Source: Chondrilla cf. caribensis
Lineage: Eukaryota > Porifera > Demospongiae > Chondrillida > Chondrillidae
NCBI GenBank assembly: GCA_964020155.1
Contig: OZ026561.1
Span: 3,172,047-3,236,046 of the forward strand
Reading direction: 5' to 3'
Length of the DNA: 64,000 bases
The notes beneath the pieces were generated by a model. The model had not been told where the DNA came from, made no database searches, and worked only from the letters and a program-made list of their open reading frames with translations. A program made the translations under genes and the position numbers. Shown one piece after another: positions 1-13,315 of the stretch; the first letter of the stretch is position 1, and every line of letters starts with the position of its first letter.

Positions 1-343
1 ACATTATTATGTGCTAGGGATCTGTCTACAAGCCAACAGTTGTTCTTAGATTTACAGAATCTATAATGTTTCCGCATTAAGACATTTGTACAATGTCATA
101 TGAACTATGGCCGGGAACACTGTTAATTAATATTAGTTGCCAAACGTAGGAAGCAATATGTGTTCCCTGCAGAATGAAATACTATATCTCAAACTTTAAA
201 GATTATAACAATATTAAGTTTCCCTGTTGCAATGAATACTTTTAAACTGGAAAGTCTTAATGAATGAACCTGGTATCTCCCAACAGGATCCACATGCATA
301 CATAAAGTGTGTCTAACAGAGTGAGGTGTATTTGCATACCTAC

Positions 344-519
344 CAGCATATGAGAGTACAGTCCTCCAAAATAAGGAAAGGATCCATTGAGAGGGAGAGA
401 ATAGTTGAGCAGGGAGATACCTCGGATATAGCACCAATTCAGTAGGTATCCATTGTAGGTGATCCTGTTGTACTCTGGACCAAAGGGATACCCAGTGACT
501 CCTGATAACAAGGAATCAT
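344..519 (-). CDS. Gene A exon 15: first part of NIDO domain
   Basis: Reads DSLLSGVTGYPFGPEYN and LPLNGSFPYFGGLYSHM. It starts after attccacag and ends at CTG|gtaggt, phase 1 to 0. One codon shorter than gene B exon 15. The other NIDO exons are left of the window. Confidence 0.82.
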
Positions 520-3500
520 CTGTGGAATAGAACCATTGGTCTTGGATGAGCCATCACAAGGTAGAATGGGAGGTGTATGCTATAAATGGGTCAAATATAC
601 CAGAATATGCATGTATCCAATACTTATGTATTACATTTTGACTATTTTTGTTTTTATTATTATTTTGAAGTGGTTGTCAAAATTACCAACTTTCATTACC
701 ATCAGAACAGACAATTGTACATTCTACAATAAACTTCAGTTTTTTAAATTCTTAAAATTATGTTAAAATAGTACTACGATATCGATACCACTGTATATTA
801 TTGTATGATATTATTATGAAGACCCACCCAGTTGGACCATTATATTTATGCTGTATTAATTTGCAGTATGTAATCTTTGGATTGGTTTTACTTGCCAAAA
901 TAAATTAATTTAACTAACAAATGCCCTAGAATAATTCAAGATTTACAGTATGTAATAGACAAAATACAAGGTATATTGGCATGTACATATCAATGACAAG
1001 GGAATGTATTTGCACACATCTACCTACTTGAACAAGCCACACTGACATCCTTGGAGTGGTCACAACCACCACTGGGAGGACTATCAGGCAAACATGTACA
1101 GATCCTCGTACTTGTTCTGCTACACTGAACACCTTCCAATATGGGACCTGATCCTCCACCAAACACACCACCCTGTCCAATGTTGGCATTAGTCAGTCTC
1201 TTGTATCCAAGCTGGTTGCACACAGTCCTAGCAGCAGCTCTGTTCCATCCATCACTGCAGACTGTACTCCAGTATCCATTGACAAAGATCTCCACTCTTC
1301 CACTGACGCTAGTGTTGGTTTCTGTACCACCCACCAGCCTTATGGTGCACTCTACAGTAGTTGAACAGCAATGTACAGGTGATTGCTGCATGATACACAA
1401 CATGTGTAGGAGCTCTGTCCATCTCACCTGGTTGCCATGCACTACATGAATTGGGAGCTGGTCCATCTAGTTCAAGGTTGCTGTACTTACAAGTGTTACA
1501 TGCACTTGGATCATCAACTCTTGAACACGACCCACAAGATGGATGACAAGCTGTCAGGAGGTATGAAAGACAGAACTAACTGTGAACCAGAAGTTCTTTA
1601 AATATTATATATTGTGAAATTAGTGCATAATATGTATATCTCCAACCTTCACTGGGTACAGTTGATACAGTGTTCAGAGGAGGACGTAGTGTTTGGAACA
1701 CTTCATGATGTCCACATGCTATGCTTCCCTCATCAACAGAGACATTCTTACCAGTTGAAGTGCAGTAGATATCTGGAGTGGGATGATAGATATATTGTAG
1801 TTTTCCATGAAGCAGGACCATAGCCACTGAATGTGAAGTGGTCTGGTTAGCGTTAATACGTTGAGATGGCAAGCATAAAGTAGGGGGTCTGGGGGCATGC
1901 CCCCCAGAAAATTTTGAATTTTAGATCTTAGCAAGCAGTCTCTGGTGCCAATTTTAATGTCATTGGGTAAAGTGCTTTACCAATTACATATATTGCAGAC
2001 ATGTACTATGTTGTATTGTATTATGATCGATAATTCAATGCTTTGCAATTGATTTGCAACAGCAGATGTAGCTCTGTATAAGTCTTAAAGTATAGATTAT
2101 ATTTAGTTCGCTATTTATAAATTTCATGCAAAAACTATCATAGGGGAAAGGTAGTAAATCTACTTCTTCAGACTTCACTCTTCCTAATGAATTCATTGGC
2201 AATGGCTTTCAGGTCAAGGCTATATGTCATGTCTTGGTGATAATGTAGGATCATCAAATTTGCTTGAGTCATTGTGGTCCTAAGGTATGATTAATACAAC
2301 GGAGGACACTGAAAGATAGTGGGAGACATCAATCATTATCTCAATCATACTAATACACCAATCATGTACATAATGACATAGATGTATAACATGATTGCAG
2401 TTGTAAGATTGAAATGATTGATGTCTCCACCGACACCCTAAAATACTTAAAATGTAACTGTTACAATGGCGTTGTTACTGCTCTTCATTCTGTTCAACTC
2501 CTAAACCATGACACAAGTGTGGCAAAACACATCCTGACCTTCGTCATAGTGCAGAGATGCCAAGCTATCAAACCACTGACTCTGAGAGGAGCTTAATACA
2601 GGTTTCGATATCCCAAAGCTCTTTCGAGGGAATATTAATTTTCTCCCAGGATGATGAGGCAGGGAGACTTGGAAGCAATGCCTCAAAGTTTCTCAAGCTT
2701 GTGGCCATTGTATGAACGTAGATTGTACTTGGAAATAGTGATAATATTTTTATACATGTGCATAGCCATAATATTGTGTATTAAAAAGGAAGCCACTTTA
2801 ACAATGATATGCAAAATGGCTACCATGTCAACGCATACAAAGGAGGAAATATGTATGTTTTCAGCCAGGATTTGTACATTGTCAAGCTACTTGTTTTGTG
2901 AATCTGTGACTTCCAGAACACAGAATTAAGTATAAAAACAGATGAAATGGAAATTCCTTTCTCCTTATTTTTAATTATTGTATTTTTTGGTACTACCTTG
3001 AAAAGTGGTCAGGTTGAAACTGTACCAACTGGACTGGTGACCGCATCAACCAGAGTGGTGACTAGGGCTCTGTGAAGGGAAGTAGTTCCACATTATACAT
3101 ACTCACCAGGTCCTTCATTGTTGTCAGTGATCAATTTGTAGACATAGTCCGATCCAATAGTCATAGTCTCCACATCATAGCACTGTGCACTCAGTCGAGA
3201 GTTGTTCAAATTTGACATGAAACACATTGAGTTCTCCCCTATGACCTCAAGTTTAGGGTTGTATACTATTATGGTAAAAATGTAAGTAACAGTGAATACG
3301 TGGTTGAACTGAACTATGATAAAATCTATTTCCAATGTCGGAGAGAACAATTATCTATTTATTCTGATATGTAATCAGTTATCAAATCCCATAGTGCTAC
3401 CTCAGTATACTAGTCCGGCCTGCTACAACCGTCTTTCTTTCTAAACGTCTCCGCCGTGAAAGACAGTCCAGCGGCACTAGAGATTGATTGCACAACTACT

Positions 3501-6500
3501 GACGAACCAGATACGAGTGCCGAGTTCTTGGCACTCATTAAAAAAAGATGTTAAATGACACACTGATCATAATGATAGGTGTTGAGTTGTGAGGTTTGCC
3601 CTAAAATTTGACAACGAATACTGTGCTCAGGTTGATTTTTCCCAAGGGTTTCCTTCTGTGGTATGCTTAATAGCGGGTGATTGGGTAGGGGTGAGCTTTC
3701 AATTATAGTTGAGAGACTTCTGACACATTTCGAGGATGAAATGAACATATGTGCCACCAAATTTAACTTTCAACTCCAAATCTCTCTTTCTCAAATGTAA
3801 TTTATTTTCAGCCTTTTGGAGAGCAAAAAACGTATGATAGTACGTTTTGCACAAGCGACCCTGTGAATCACACACTTTGCTGATATCAAGAATGTGAATT
3901 AATACTGCCCCAACACTGGTCAACTCTTCATTTATTTTCAGTAGGTAGTTCTTCACATCAATCGTAGAACAGCACAAATGACATATTTGGTCATATTTCT
4001 CCATTTGAAATCCTTCAGTGAAGGATTTGAATGGAGAAATACCTGAAGGCTTCAATCTTGATACCTATGGGTGTTACCTATCAGCTGTAGGTACATGTGT
4101 TGATAACAGCAAGGTGTGAATTAATCTCTAGTGCCGCTAGACCGTCCCATTATCTCCTCGCCAAGGGTGCTTGATGGGACAGTCGTAGCAGGCCAGACTA
4201 CACAGTATGCATACAATTTATGTTCTAATTGACATTCAACTAATTTTCATTGCATTGTTAATTGTATATTATATAGGGCAATCCACTTCAATACTTTGAC
4301 AACCTAATATTGGTTAATGCTCCCCTTATTAAAGTTTCAATCTCAATTCAACCTATATAATGTTATGTGATTTAAATGATATTAACATGGCTGTCAGAAT
4401 AAATTCATTTCATTTCATGACACATGAAATGTTCCCGATGTATAGTACCAGTACTGTACTGTTGTATATGACATTGTACTACACTACAAACATACTTGGC
4501 GTTTGAGAACTATTGCAATTTTGACCAAGACGAGGGATGGGATAATGACATCCAGTTCCAAAATAGTCTCCAATACTGCTACAGTATCCCTAGAAAATAA
4601 ACAAAGGGATTATAATTACAGAATATTTTGTCTCTTTGTGCAGCACCTCTTTATTGAATGCAATAATTGACATTATGATAAAATTTACAGATTTCTTATT
4701 GACATTTTTAATGGTTATAGGTAATTCATATTTTAACACCTACTAGGTATATTATATTTGCGAAATTACCTTCCAATTTACCTCTTTCTAGGAAGTATAC
4801 AATGAATATTGATTATAGTGTGTTTTGGTCAAGGATATTATCCACAATGTATAATGGGACTAACATCCTTCAGGTTTACTCATGCCCATATGCTTTAAAT
4901 CAATTGAAAATACTGTATTAAGTACATATTATGTATGAGGAGAAGCAGCAGGAAATAGCATAATATCGGCATCACAATGGACTATATTATGCAACAATAA
5001 CAATACATGTGTGACTTTACCTTGTACAGTCCATCATAGGAACATACACTAGGATAATTTTCATAATAATGATGAAGACAGTTATAAGGATTCACACTAG
5101 AGTCTCGACAATATCCTCTAATGAAGGAACAACCAAGACCTGTATAGGGGACATTATGGGATGGCATACTCAACAAAATGATATACAAAGAATTATTTTA
5201 TAGGCACACTGTGGAGTACATAATTATTGTGACCAATAGTACATATCTCCATCATAAACGTACAATAATATCAATAGCTGAATATTGATTGTTTGTTGTA
5301 GGTATATATATACCCAAAAGCTAATATGAATTTTCTTAATATCAAAAGAGTGGAATAGACCAATTTTGTCAATAACATTAGAACTACTAGTGGGTAGCAT
5401 AAAATTTCAGGGTACAATGCAAGCCAAATAATATACTTCCAGTGATAGCATGCTAGTTGACTGCATCTTGCAGTAAATTAGCATTCTGTTGTACATTGAC
5501 CATTATCCGTAGTACTATGGTGAATTAGTTGACATGCTGAGCTTTAGTAAATCGAGATGTATTTATTTGGATCATACATGTTATTCATTGGTTAATAATT
5601 GCCAATGAAGGACAAGTGCGTAACAATATGTCCAAATAAATAGATCCCAATCTACATCATCTGATATACCCAGAGGGTTACAATTGAAATAATAAAGGTA
5701 AGTTCAAATTGTCATGATACCATAAGCCAGAATTGATTATGAGACTAAGGTGTAAAATATTAATTTTATTTATTAGTATTATATTTTAGATGAAGGGTTA
5801 GTTCGATGAAAACTAATTACGTAGGTATAACATACGAGATCTGTGCTGTAACCAAAATGGCTGCCGAAAGTATACCCTTACTATTTCTTCCTCTAAGACC
5901 AGTCCAATGCACGAAAAAATGGTTTAAACACTTCTCCTACATTATAACTATGTTTCACTTTCTTAGAAACATTGTAACTTCATGGATATTTTCTGCATGC
6001 CGTCGCACCTATCAAAGGCTTTAAATAGAAGGCGGGATTTTAAAGGGATGGTACAAGTTTAACTTTCCAACTTGAAACATTCCCAATAATGATACCTAAC
6101 ATTTCACTGCATCACTTGTTGATTTCTTCCCCCATTCCGCACGATAAATTACAGTTTTTTTGGTTTGTGGCAAGTGGTGATAAATATAATATTCTATCAC
6201 ATATTGACAACAGGAGCAAATATCAACAAGCTGTGCTGTGAAAAGTTAATTTTACCATTTTGCACCCAATGTCAAGGCATGCATAGCTCTGGGCTATAGT
6301 TAAACATTCCCCCTTTTCCGGAGCAGTTCAGCTATGCTCAAACCCTAGAACAGTTGTCCAGATCAGGTTATTGTCAGGATTCTCAGATTACATAAGCATG
6401 AATTTGTAATCCTGACCTGCACAATTCATTTGTGTGACTGGTATCTCTCTGTACATAATAAGCATAAAAATAGGTAAATCTTATCCAAAGAAACAATTTG

Positions 6501-9500
6501 ATAAAAGACATTAAGACTATAAAGTGAAGTAAAAACATACGGTCAATGCTGTTTATTCGTACATTTGAATTTGTGCATTAATGTCACTGATCATCATACG
6601 GATTGCATGTGACACGCCCACACTACCTGTGACTTAATTGTTTATCATAACACCTTAACAACAAAATTCTAATCAACGACCTTTGAATCTTACTAGTACT
6701 ACCTGCATATTTGTCTCCCATTTGCCATCTGCCACTTGATTATGTCACCCTGGATATGATGAACCAACTTATGGCCTCTTGAGCCAAAAATTGAATCACC
6801 TATCCTGTAGGGAATCCATAATCTGTGTATCCATCTATGTATATATCTATACTTATTCAGTAGAGCTGGATTTGAACTCCTCCTAAGCCTTGTTTACAAT
6901 CAATGCCAAATGTGGAACAATTCCAGGGCACTGAATGGGGAGTGTCATAGTAGGTGGATAGATGACTGCTTGCCATGACTGAGAGGAGCACAACACAGAT
7001 TCCCTCCTTTACTAAGAGGGTGTTATGTTTATAGCAGTTACTTAAGTTTGAATTAACTATATTTCTTTTCATAATAATCCTATGTGCCTTAACTATATTA
7101 TTATCTATCAATCCATAACCTTTTCCAAAGATGTATGGTATAGCTTGTCCATCCAGAGTGGTTTCTGTGATCTCATAGTTGACATCATACCATCCAGAGT
7201 CCTTCAATACTGCCAGAGTGAACGGACTCAGTTGAGAGTATGTACTAAAAAGTAGAGAAAATGAACTGCCAGTAAGGGGATGATCATGAATACAACGCGA
7301 TTATTATAGCATATATACAGACACATTGATTTCCAAAGTCCAATCTAACAATAAAGCCAAAGTGTCTGTATATTTGCTATAGAGTTCTACCAGAGGTACT
7401 TTAGTAATTCAGTGGTATGTTTCCGTGTACAATTAAGTTACTCTCTCTAATGATCATACAGCATTCTTATTACAAATGAAGAAAGAGTTGCTAGGTCATT
7501 ATATATATATATATATATATATGCATATACATGTATATTTGAAAAATAATAATATCAATTACAAGAGTACAATAGCAAAGGGAATGAAGTATGTAAATAG
7601 TGTGATTAATTGTCCACTTTGTACTTTGATTTGCCCATGTAACATACCACATGTATGTGTATATACAGATCTACATAACCTACATACAGTACATCAACTG
7701 CAGTTGTATACAGCATGTATGTATCTGAAAATATTTTCTTTGTTTACTTAAAGATTTTATCTTCCATTCAAAAATGCCTGGTGAAAGTGCTGTATCGATG
7801 TATCCAACAATTTTTGAAAACAACTTCAAATACACTGATTACTTAGAAATATACAATAGCCATTTTCTGCAGAACTGTTCACAATACCTTGGGTACTTTG
7901 TACTAGTTCTGAATGTAGATGCACATACTCACGGGTAGAATGCTACTGTCATGATTTCTGGCAACAAGTATTGTCTTGGCCAATGACTATGATAGAAAAT
8001 GATAACTTAGGTAGTAAAATGTCAATGGAGAATCCTCTTTGCTAAACATTCATAGTTACAAATACATATTGAATTGGACTGCATATGTGACACATGCATA
8101 GAAGTATGCATACATAGATGCATTAATTAAGTAACAGTGTATGACACATTGAGAACCATGTCACAGTGATTATGCATGAAATAATATTAATATCCTGCTT
8201 TGTACACAATTGCATGTAGAATGTCAAATGGTACCTTTTGTACAAAACTTATAAATGTCAAGCAACAATATATTTATTTCTGTGCATTCTATAAGCCCAA
8301 TCCACATACCTACCTATAAGATCGGGGAAAAGGAATTCCACTCAAGTTTTGACAACCAAAGTGAGTCTTTGCAATTTTTACAACCTATACATGTGTTGAC
8401 AAAATAGTGGATTGAGATCAAATATATAGCCTGCAATAAACCTGTGCTAATCCACCTATGACATTAATTTTCATGTTTTAAATGTCATAATAAACACAAT
8501 CACAATTTAATTGCCCCATTCATTACCAGGATCCCTATTTATAATTGTATTTATAATATCCATTGACAGCGTCCAATAGATTGAATTGATAGAATATAAT
8601 ATAACAAACAGTACAATGTACATACGTATAATATAGTACAAATTATCACACCAACCAGTATTGCCACACTGAATCATATATTATATCATAGGTACCATCC
8701 ATGATGAATATCACACAAAGGGATAAAAACACTCCTAAATATAACCCATAACTAAGCCTGAGATATATACGTAACAGTAATTCTTGCATGGTTTGTGCAT
8801 TTTGGTCATCCTGATGACATTTTCTGATTAATGCAATGATTTCTAAGTGATGACTGTGGTGTTCATCTTGTTACATTGTATACAAAATGACGAAAAATGA
8901 TGACTAAATCTATTAAACGATTTAATATATATAATAAAATATAAAATATTAATAATATAAACGATTAAATCTATTTAACGATTGCAATGGTCCACCCTGT
9001 ATGTGATGAATCACTATTAATTTTATTACATATTTGATATGTATTATTCAAAAGTTATATCTGTGTATAATACCTATAAGGTATAATATGGGTGCAGCTC
9101 TCCTGGGAAAAAATCATGTGATATGTACACTGGAATTAGTTACCCAAATTTAAAAAGAGTCCCTGCAAATTGTTTCTTTAGTCAGAATGAATAGTATGAT
9201 ACATAGACAGGACAGATAATCAGGCTCATGAACCAGGACAGTATAATATTATAGCATCCGTTACCATAGAAACAGTACTATTATACAGCAATTTTATAAT
9301 GTATAAAGCGCTAGCAACAGTATAAAGCGTTAGCAACGGATGCTATAATGGTTAAGACATGGACACTCGGGCATTATGACATATAAAATACACTCGCCCT
9401 AGGGCGCTTCGCGCCCTTGTGACTCGGCATTTATATGTCATAATGCCCTTGTGCCCATGTCTTAACCACTAAATAACATCCGTTACCATAGAAATAGTAC

Positions 9501-12292
9501 TATTATACAGCAATTTTATAATGTATAAAGCGCTAGCAACAGTATAAAGCGTTAGCAACGGATGCTATAATGGTTAAGACATGGACACTCGGGTATTATG
9601 ACATCTAAAATACACTCGCCCTCGGGACTTGTTATTTATGTGTCATAATGCCCTTGTGCCCATGTCTTAACCACTAAATAAACACCTGCAGCTTTTAGCT
9701 AAGCTAAGCAGATAACATTCATACCATACTGCAAGTCATGGAGAGAAACCCAAAACAAGCGATACATATCAAATGCAGTTAAATTATATGATGAAAATAA
9801 AAATCACGATTTTCTGTATCATATACTCACAGTAGGGAGAACCAAGCTATTGGTTCTTTGCCGATATGAATACTGATTGAAAATGCTCTCTGTCCCCCAA
9901 AGTGTTTGAGGAACACCAGTCTCATTCCTAAAACTGAAGAGGTTCTCATGATAATAGACTACATTAACCACAATTCAGCAAGATAATATTCAAAATTGAC
10001 AAGGTTTCTTGATTCAAGTGAACAGGAGGAATAGTTCATAGCTTGTTTCTTTGCCATAATAGCTATCTGTTCCTCTGAATTACAGCTGATAGTGCAATTT
10101 TGTACCTAATCCAAGTGTTGTATCAGAGTTTATAATACTTGTTTGTGGTTGTAACTGATATTGGATGTAATTTATGAAAATTATCATTGACAATACTATT
10201 TTGAATTAAAATGAATTTGTAAAACCAGTTGTCCACAATGATAGTCATTTATTATGAATAGTATCCACAATACATACTGCATGTACATTATACCACAATT
10301 GGTGTCATAAATGACTCACTACTTGAAGAGTTCTACTGAGAATCCCAAGATATGTAGTAAATCATGAACGAAGATTCTTTTTCCCTCTTCCAGTGCCTGA
10401 GCAGTTGACTTTCCTCGCAATTGGTTGATTGTGTACTGAGAGAAAGGGCACAGAAAAGATAAACTTATACATTGAACACAATTAAAAATGAAAGATTGGT
10501 CCATGGTACATGTATTTTCAGTGAATCAAGTAGTTGCACCTGGGTTTTTGTACCTGGTTTATGGATAAAGAAGATCTAGCAGTCAAACCATTAATAACAG
10601 ACAAGAAATATCCATAGCTCATCCTATTAAGGACAATAACAGACCATAAATACTGCATTATAATCCTCTATTATTATCATAGCCCAAAAGTAGGATGCAA
10701 TGTGTGATGACCAGATGTTAGCAGATCCAATATCCCAGGGACTGCTGGGTGAAAGAGTGCCATTTGTGTTGTTGGTATCATCAAGCATCACAAAGTCCTT
10801 AATACATATAACACATTCTAATTATGGAATATGTCATATTACTAGCATTGTTTATAGTTCATTACCGACATATTGACTCATTTCTGGTGCATGTTCTTGA
10901 AAGACTCTGTAATGATTTATTACATTATTCTCTTAGTAAATATGGCACCATTGTAGCACATGGATAATCCTATCTATCATGTGCCAATTAACTATACCTC
11001 ATCAGTTCAAAGTTTGAAATGCTCAAGATACGCTAATAATAAACAACTAAAAGCTAGTGCCACCATCAATCATATGCTGTCAAGTACCAATCAGGGACAA
11101 ATGTGTTCTTGAAAAGTTGTTGCATTTGAATAACATGTGAATTTGATTTCCTTTCTGTATGGCAATGAGGATCTTAGATCTTACTTTATAACACCAAGTT
11201 TGTGAAGCAGGTTAGTACATGGAGTATTGTACATGTACTTTATGTTATATTGGTAATGAGATACATTGTACCTAGCTTGATTGGGTTTGTGATCCAATAA
11301 ATCAAATAATTTAGACTCTGCTCCAAGATGAAATGACTGATTACATTTCTCACAAAACAAATCACCAGTGAATAAACTCACATAGGGACATATGTTGATG
11401 TAACCCACAACTGGACGATAGTCGAGCTCTGGGTCTAGCATACAGTGAGAACCATATGATAAGCGATCAATGCTAGAGTCTCTATGAAAAAATCGCTGAC
11501 GCCGATGGCAATAACGATCAGATTCTGCATTATGAGTAAGAAACCAGCCTCAACTTATAAAATTACATCATCATGCTATGCATATAAATTAGATAATGTG
11601 TACCTGATTCATTTGCTGTTACATAAATCAACAAATCAGTGTCTGAGATGCCAACTCCATTGGGACCATCCGGTTGACAAATAGAGCTCTTGCAAACAGT
11701 ACGGGTCCCAATATGTTCCTGAGGAACAGTCACAAACTCACCACAAGGGAAAGTGCTCAACAGACTTCCACAATTACACTCTGACCCACATGCACTGCTA
11801 ATAGAGGAACAGTTTGGTCTCAGTCTGAGGTTCTCCTTCAATCTTTGCACTCGGACAGCTTTCTGTAGGTAGTTGGCAGCCAAGTTCAGTGATTCCTTTA
11901 AAGTTGTATTCCAGACAGTTTGGAAGGAATCACTTTGACTGATGTTTTCAGTCACATAATGGAATTTTATCCGAATTGGTTCAAATGATGGTGCCTGGCG
12001 CTTCTTTCGTTCCATTGGTTGATCCAGAGCAACAATTTGGGTCTTTTTAGCAAGCTATAGTTAGATGGATATATAATAGATAAAGGTTAATGAAACAAAC
12101 TGATAACAGTAAATATTGATTGTGGATTCACTTTCATCTTACTTCATCATGAACACATCCAAAGTCAGAGTTGTCTTGATGTCCATCTGTGTCTGGACGA
12201 TCCCTAATAGGGTGGTTAGCTGCATAGCATTCCAGGAGAACAAAGACCACACAGACTAGTGCCTGGACTAGACATCCAGTTTGCCGGGCCAT
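344..12292 (-). CDS. Gene A (partial): tandem paralogue of gene B, exons 1-15 in window
   Basis: Exons: 12143-12292, 11604-12054, 11382-11524, 10323-10435, 9831-9933, 8314-8384, 7933-7986, 7120-7244, 5021-5139, 4496-4589, 3107-3265, 1647-1772, 1428-1550, 1028-1351, 344-519. Thirteen of fifteen exon lengths equal those of gene B; exon 3 is 6 nt longer and exon 15 is 3 nt shorter, both in frame. It encodes the signal peptide, GCVHDE, RKKRQ, the M8 landmarks including HDLLHILGFS, the Cys-rich module, SRCR and the first NIDO exon. Exon 15 ends phase 0 at a normal donor, so the gene runs off the left edge, where the remaining modules are expected. No stop or frameshift was found, so the copy looks functional within the window. 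Introns differ from B mainly by mobile insertions. Confidence 0.85.
1028..1351 (-). CDS. Gene A exon 14: SRCR domain
   Basis: The exon is 324 nt and phase 1-1, like its gene B counterpart. It contains IRLVGGTETNTSVSGRVEIF, YWSTVCSDGWN, RTVCNQLGY, EGVQCSRTST and SVACS. Differences from gene B are a handful of substitutions (for example N-R versus N-I after DGW), with every cysteine kept. Confidence 0.9.
1428..12292 (-). CDS. Gene A exons 1-13: signal peptide, propeptide, M8-like domain, Cys-rich module
   Basis: The start ATG at 12,292 opens MARQTGCLVQALVCVVFV, a signal peptide nearly identical to that of gene B. M8 landmarks in order: RPVVGYINICP, HDLLHILGFS, FRNETGVPQTLWG, KTHFGCQNLSG, SHWPRQYLLPEIMT, SPFTLAVLKDSGWYDVNY, GLGCSFIRGYC, GENSMCFMSN, and GSIACGHHEV in exon 12. 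As in gene B, the active-site Glu of HExxH is Asp while the three predicted zinc histidines remain. Intron 11 is the largest source of non-coding DNA near the 3' side and intron 10 carries a TIR element absent from gene B. Confidence 0.85.
1882..1915. repeat. G-run/C-run palindromic motif
   Basis: A GGGGGCATGCCCCCC palindrome sits in gene A intron 11 next to an AT-rich stretch. It looks like the end of an unidentified repeat and has no counterpart in gene B. Confidence 0.3.
3404..4191. mobile_element. Terminal-inverted-repeat DNA element in gene A intron 10, with one ORF
   Basis: The left end TAGTCCGGCCTGCTAC and the right end, read in reverse complement as TAGTCTGGCCTGCTAC, are inverted repeats. 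The match extends in blocks over about 100 bases and includes AGCGGCACTAGAGATT in both ends. A near-duplicate CAGTATRC flanks the element, and the same spot in gene B has a single CAGTATAC without the insert, so the edges are well supported. An 8-bp duplication would fit hAT- or P-like elements. Inside, on the minus strand (4055-3699), is a 118-codon frame with a CHLCC motif and further Cys/His (CDSQGRLCKTYYH), possibly a remnant zinc-binding domain. I do not recognise a transposase core. Confidence 0.6.
5140..7119. other. Gene A intron 8, no recognisable content
   Basis: About 2 kb between exons 8 and 9. A plus-strand frame at 5806-6024 begins near a gctgcc context but has no recognisable domain or splice support. 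A short imperfect inverted repeat (around 5,550-5,650) is present. I see no gene in it. Confidence 0.4.
7499..7530. repeat. (AT)n microsatellite in gene A intron 7
   Basis: About ten AT units at 7,499-7,522, followed by a decayed tail. It is intronic and lies between gene A exons 7 and 8. Confidence 0.7.
9250..9472. mobile_element. Double-hairpin MITE, copy 1, in gene A intron 5
   Basis: The element is built of two adjacent palindromes. The first runs from ATAGCATCCGTTACC to GCAACGGATGCTAT. The second runs from TGGTTAAGACATGG through a GC-rich centre (GGGCGCTTCGCGCCC) to CCATGTCTTAACCA. No coding capacity. It is followed directly by a second copy in the same orientation, and a third lies inverted in gene B intron 6. 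Confidence 0.65.
9474..9683. mobile_element. Double-hairpin MITE, copy 2
   Basis: Tandem repeat of the preceding element, with a slightly shortened GC-rich centre. The first hairpin begins ACATCCGTTACC, so its left end is slightly truncated or is shared with copy 1. Confidence 0.6.
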
Positions 12293-12344
12293 GCCTTCCA
12301 ATACCTCATGTAAGTCCTTGTATCTCCACAAAATGTACTAGTCA

Positions 12345-12353
12345 TTTTTATAG
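12345..12353 (-). promoter_or_regulatory. TATA box of gene A
   Basis: CTATAAAAA in the sense direction, about 55 nt before the gene A start codon and aligned with the TATA box of gene B. Confidence 0.55.
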
Positions 12354-12369
12354 ACAACTGAATTAATAT

Positions 12370-13300
12370 ATTCATAGTTTCTGACCAAACTGTATATATT
12401 CATATACAGAGACCACCTTGAAAGGCTTCTGGGAAACATGGGCTAGAGTACCTACATGGCTCTTGCATGGTGTACATGTATATGAGTGATGGGGTATAAC
12501 CTGCTTCTAAACTGAAGCAAAAGATGTAAAGATGCTGAAAGACAAAACTCATTTGAATTCTCTCTGAAATAAAGAATTTTGATAATAATATGAAATGCAT
12601 GAATACCTATGTGCAAACACAGCCAAAACAGTACAGTTGTTTCAATCTTTTCATCTCAAGCTAATCAGGTTTTCTTGGACAAGTACTAACTATTCCTATG
12701 TATAGTATGCATGTAGTGCTATATCACTGACTGATGTGTGTGTGTTGAATTTAAATATTTATGGAAGGGCTATGAGTTTGAACCCATGCAGTCTAAACAG
12801 TGCAATACACACCCTTGAGGTTGTTCTCAGCTCACTGATGCATGCAGAGTCCATTAGTTAAGTAAATTAGTGGATGACAGTAAACAAGTCACATGTATGG
12901 CTTGTAACTAAGGGACCAGGTGGGAACCTGATCTACTCTTTCATGGCTTATGGGATAGTGCAATTAGCATTGATTAGGTAGCATACACACTCCTATCATT
13001 GTTATCCGAGTGGCACACCGTATTATTATGCTCCTGTCAACAAAAGTATCCTCTACTGTTATATATTTGGACTGTGTGTCTGTTAATTAATTGCGTTGAA
13101 TTTGTACAGTGGATAATTTAACTATAAACTGAGAGTATAATAATACTCTATACAGATAATGGTGCATGAGCAGATTGGTGTTTCAAATATAGCTTATATG
13201 ATTCAACAAGATATATGGTAAATCTGTTTCATGTGATAGTGTCCATACAAGTATGTGAGGGTATTGTCAATATATGATACATCATATGTATGTGTACCTA
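12370..13300. other. 5' flank of gene A, with one decayed copy of a dispersed repeat
   Basis: Apart from the copy of the 'aaccaatgcagtccaaac'-type repeat at about 12,780-12,960, I see no gene or RNA here. The same block lies upstream of gene B at about 53,300-54,700. Confidence 0.45.
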
Positions 13301-13315
13301 ATCTAATATAATATT

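Noticed and set aside
5806..6024. Plus-strand 72-codon frame in gene A intron 8
   Set aside because: No domain, no splice partners, and no counterpart in gene B intron 8.
6857..7100. Additional gene A coding sequence read through from exon 8
   Set aside because: The frame runs past the donor (AAAG|gttatgg) into intron sequence not conserved in gene B; exon 9 joins in phase without it.
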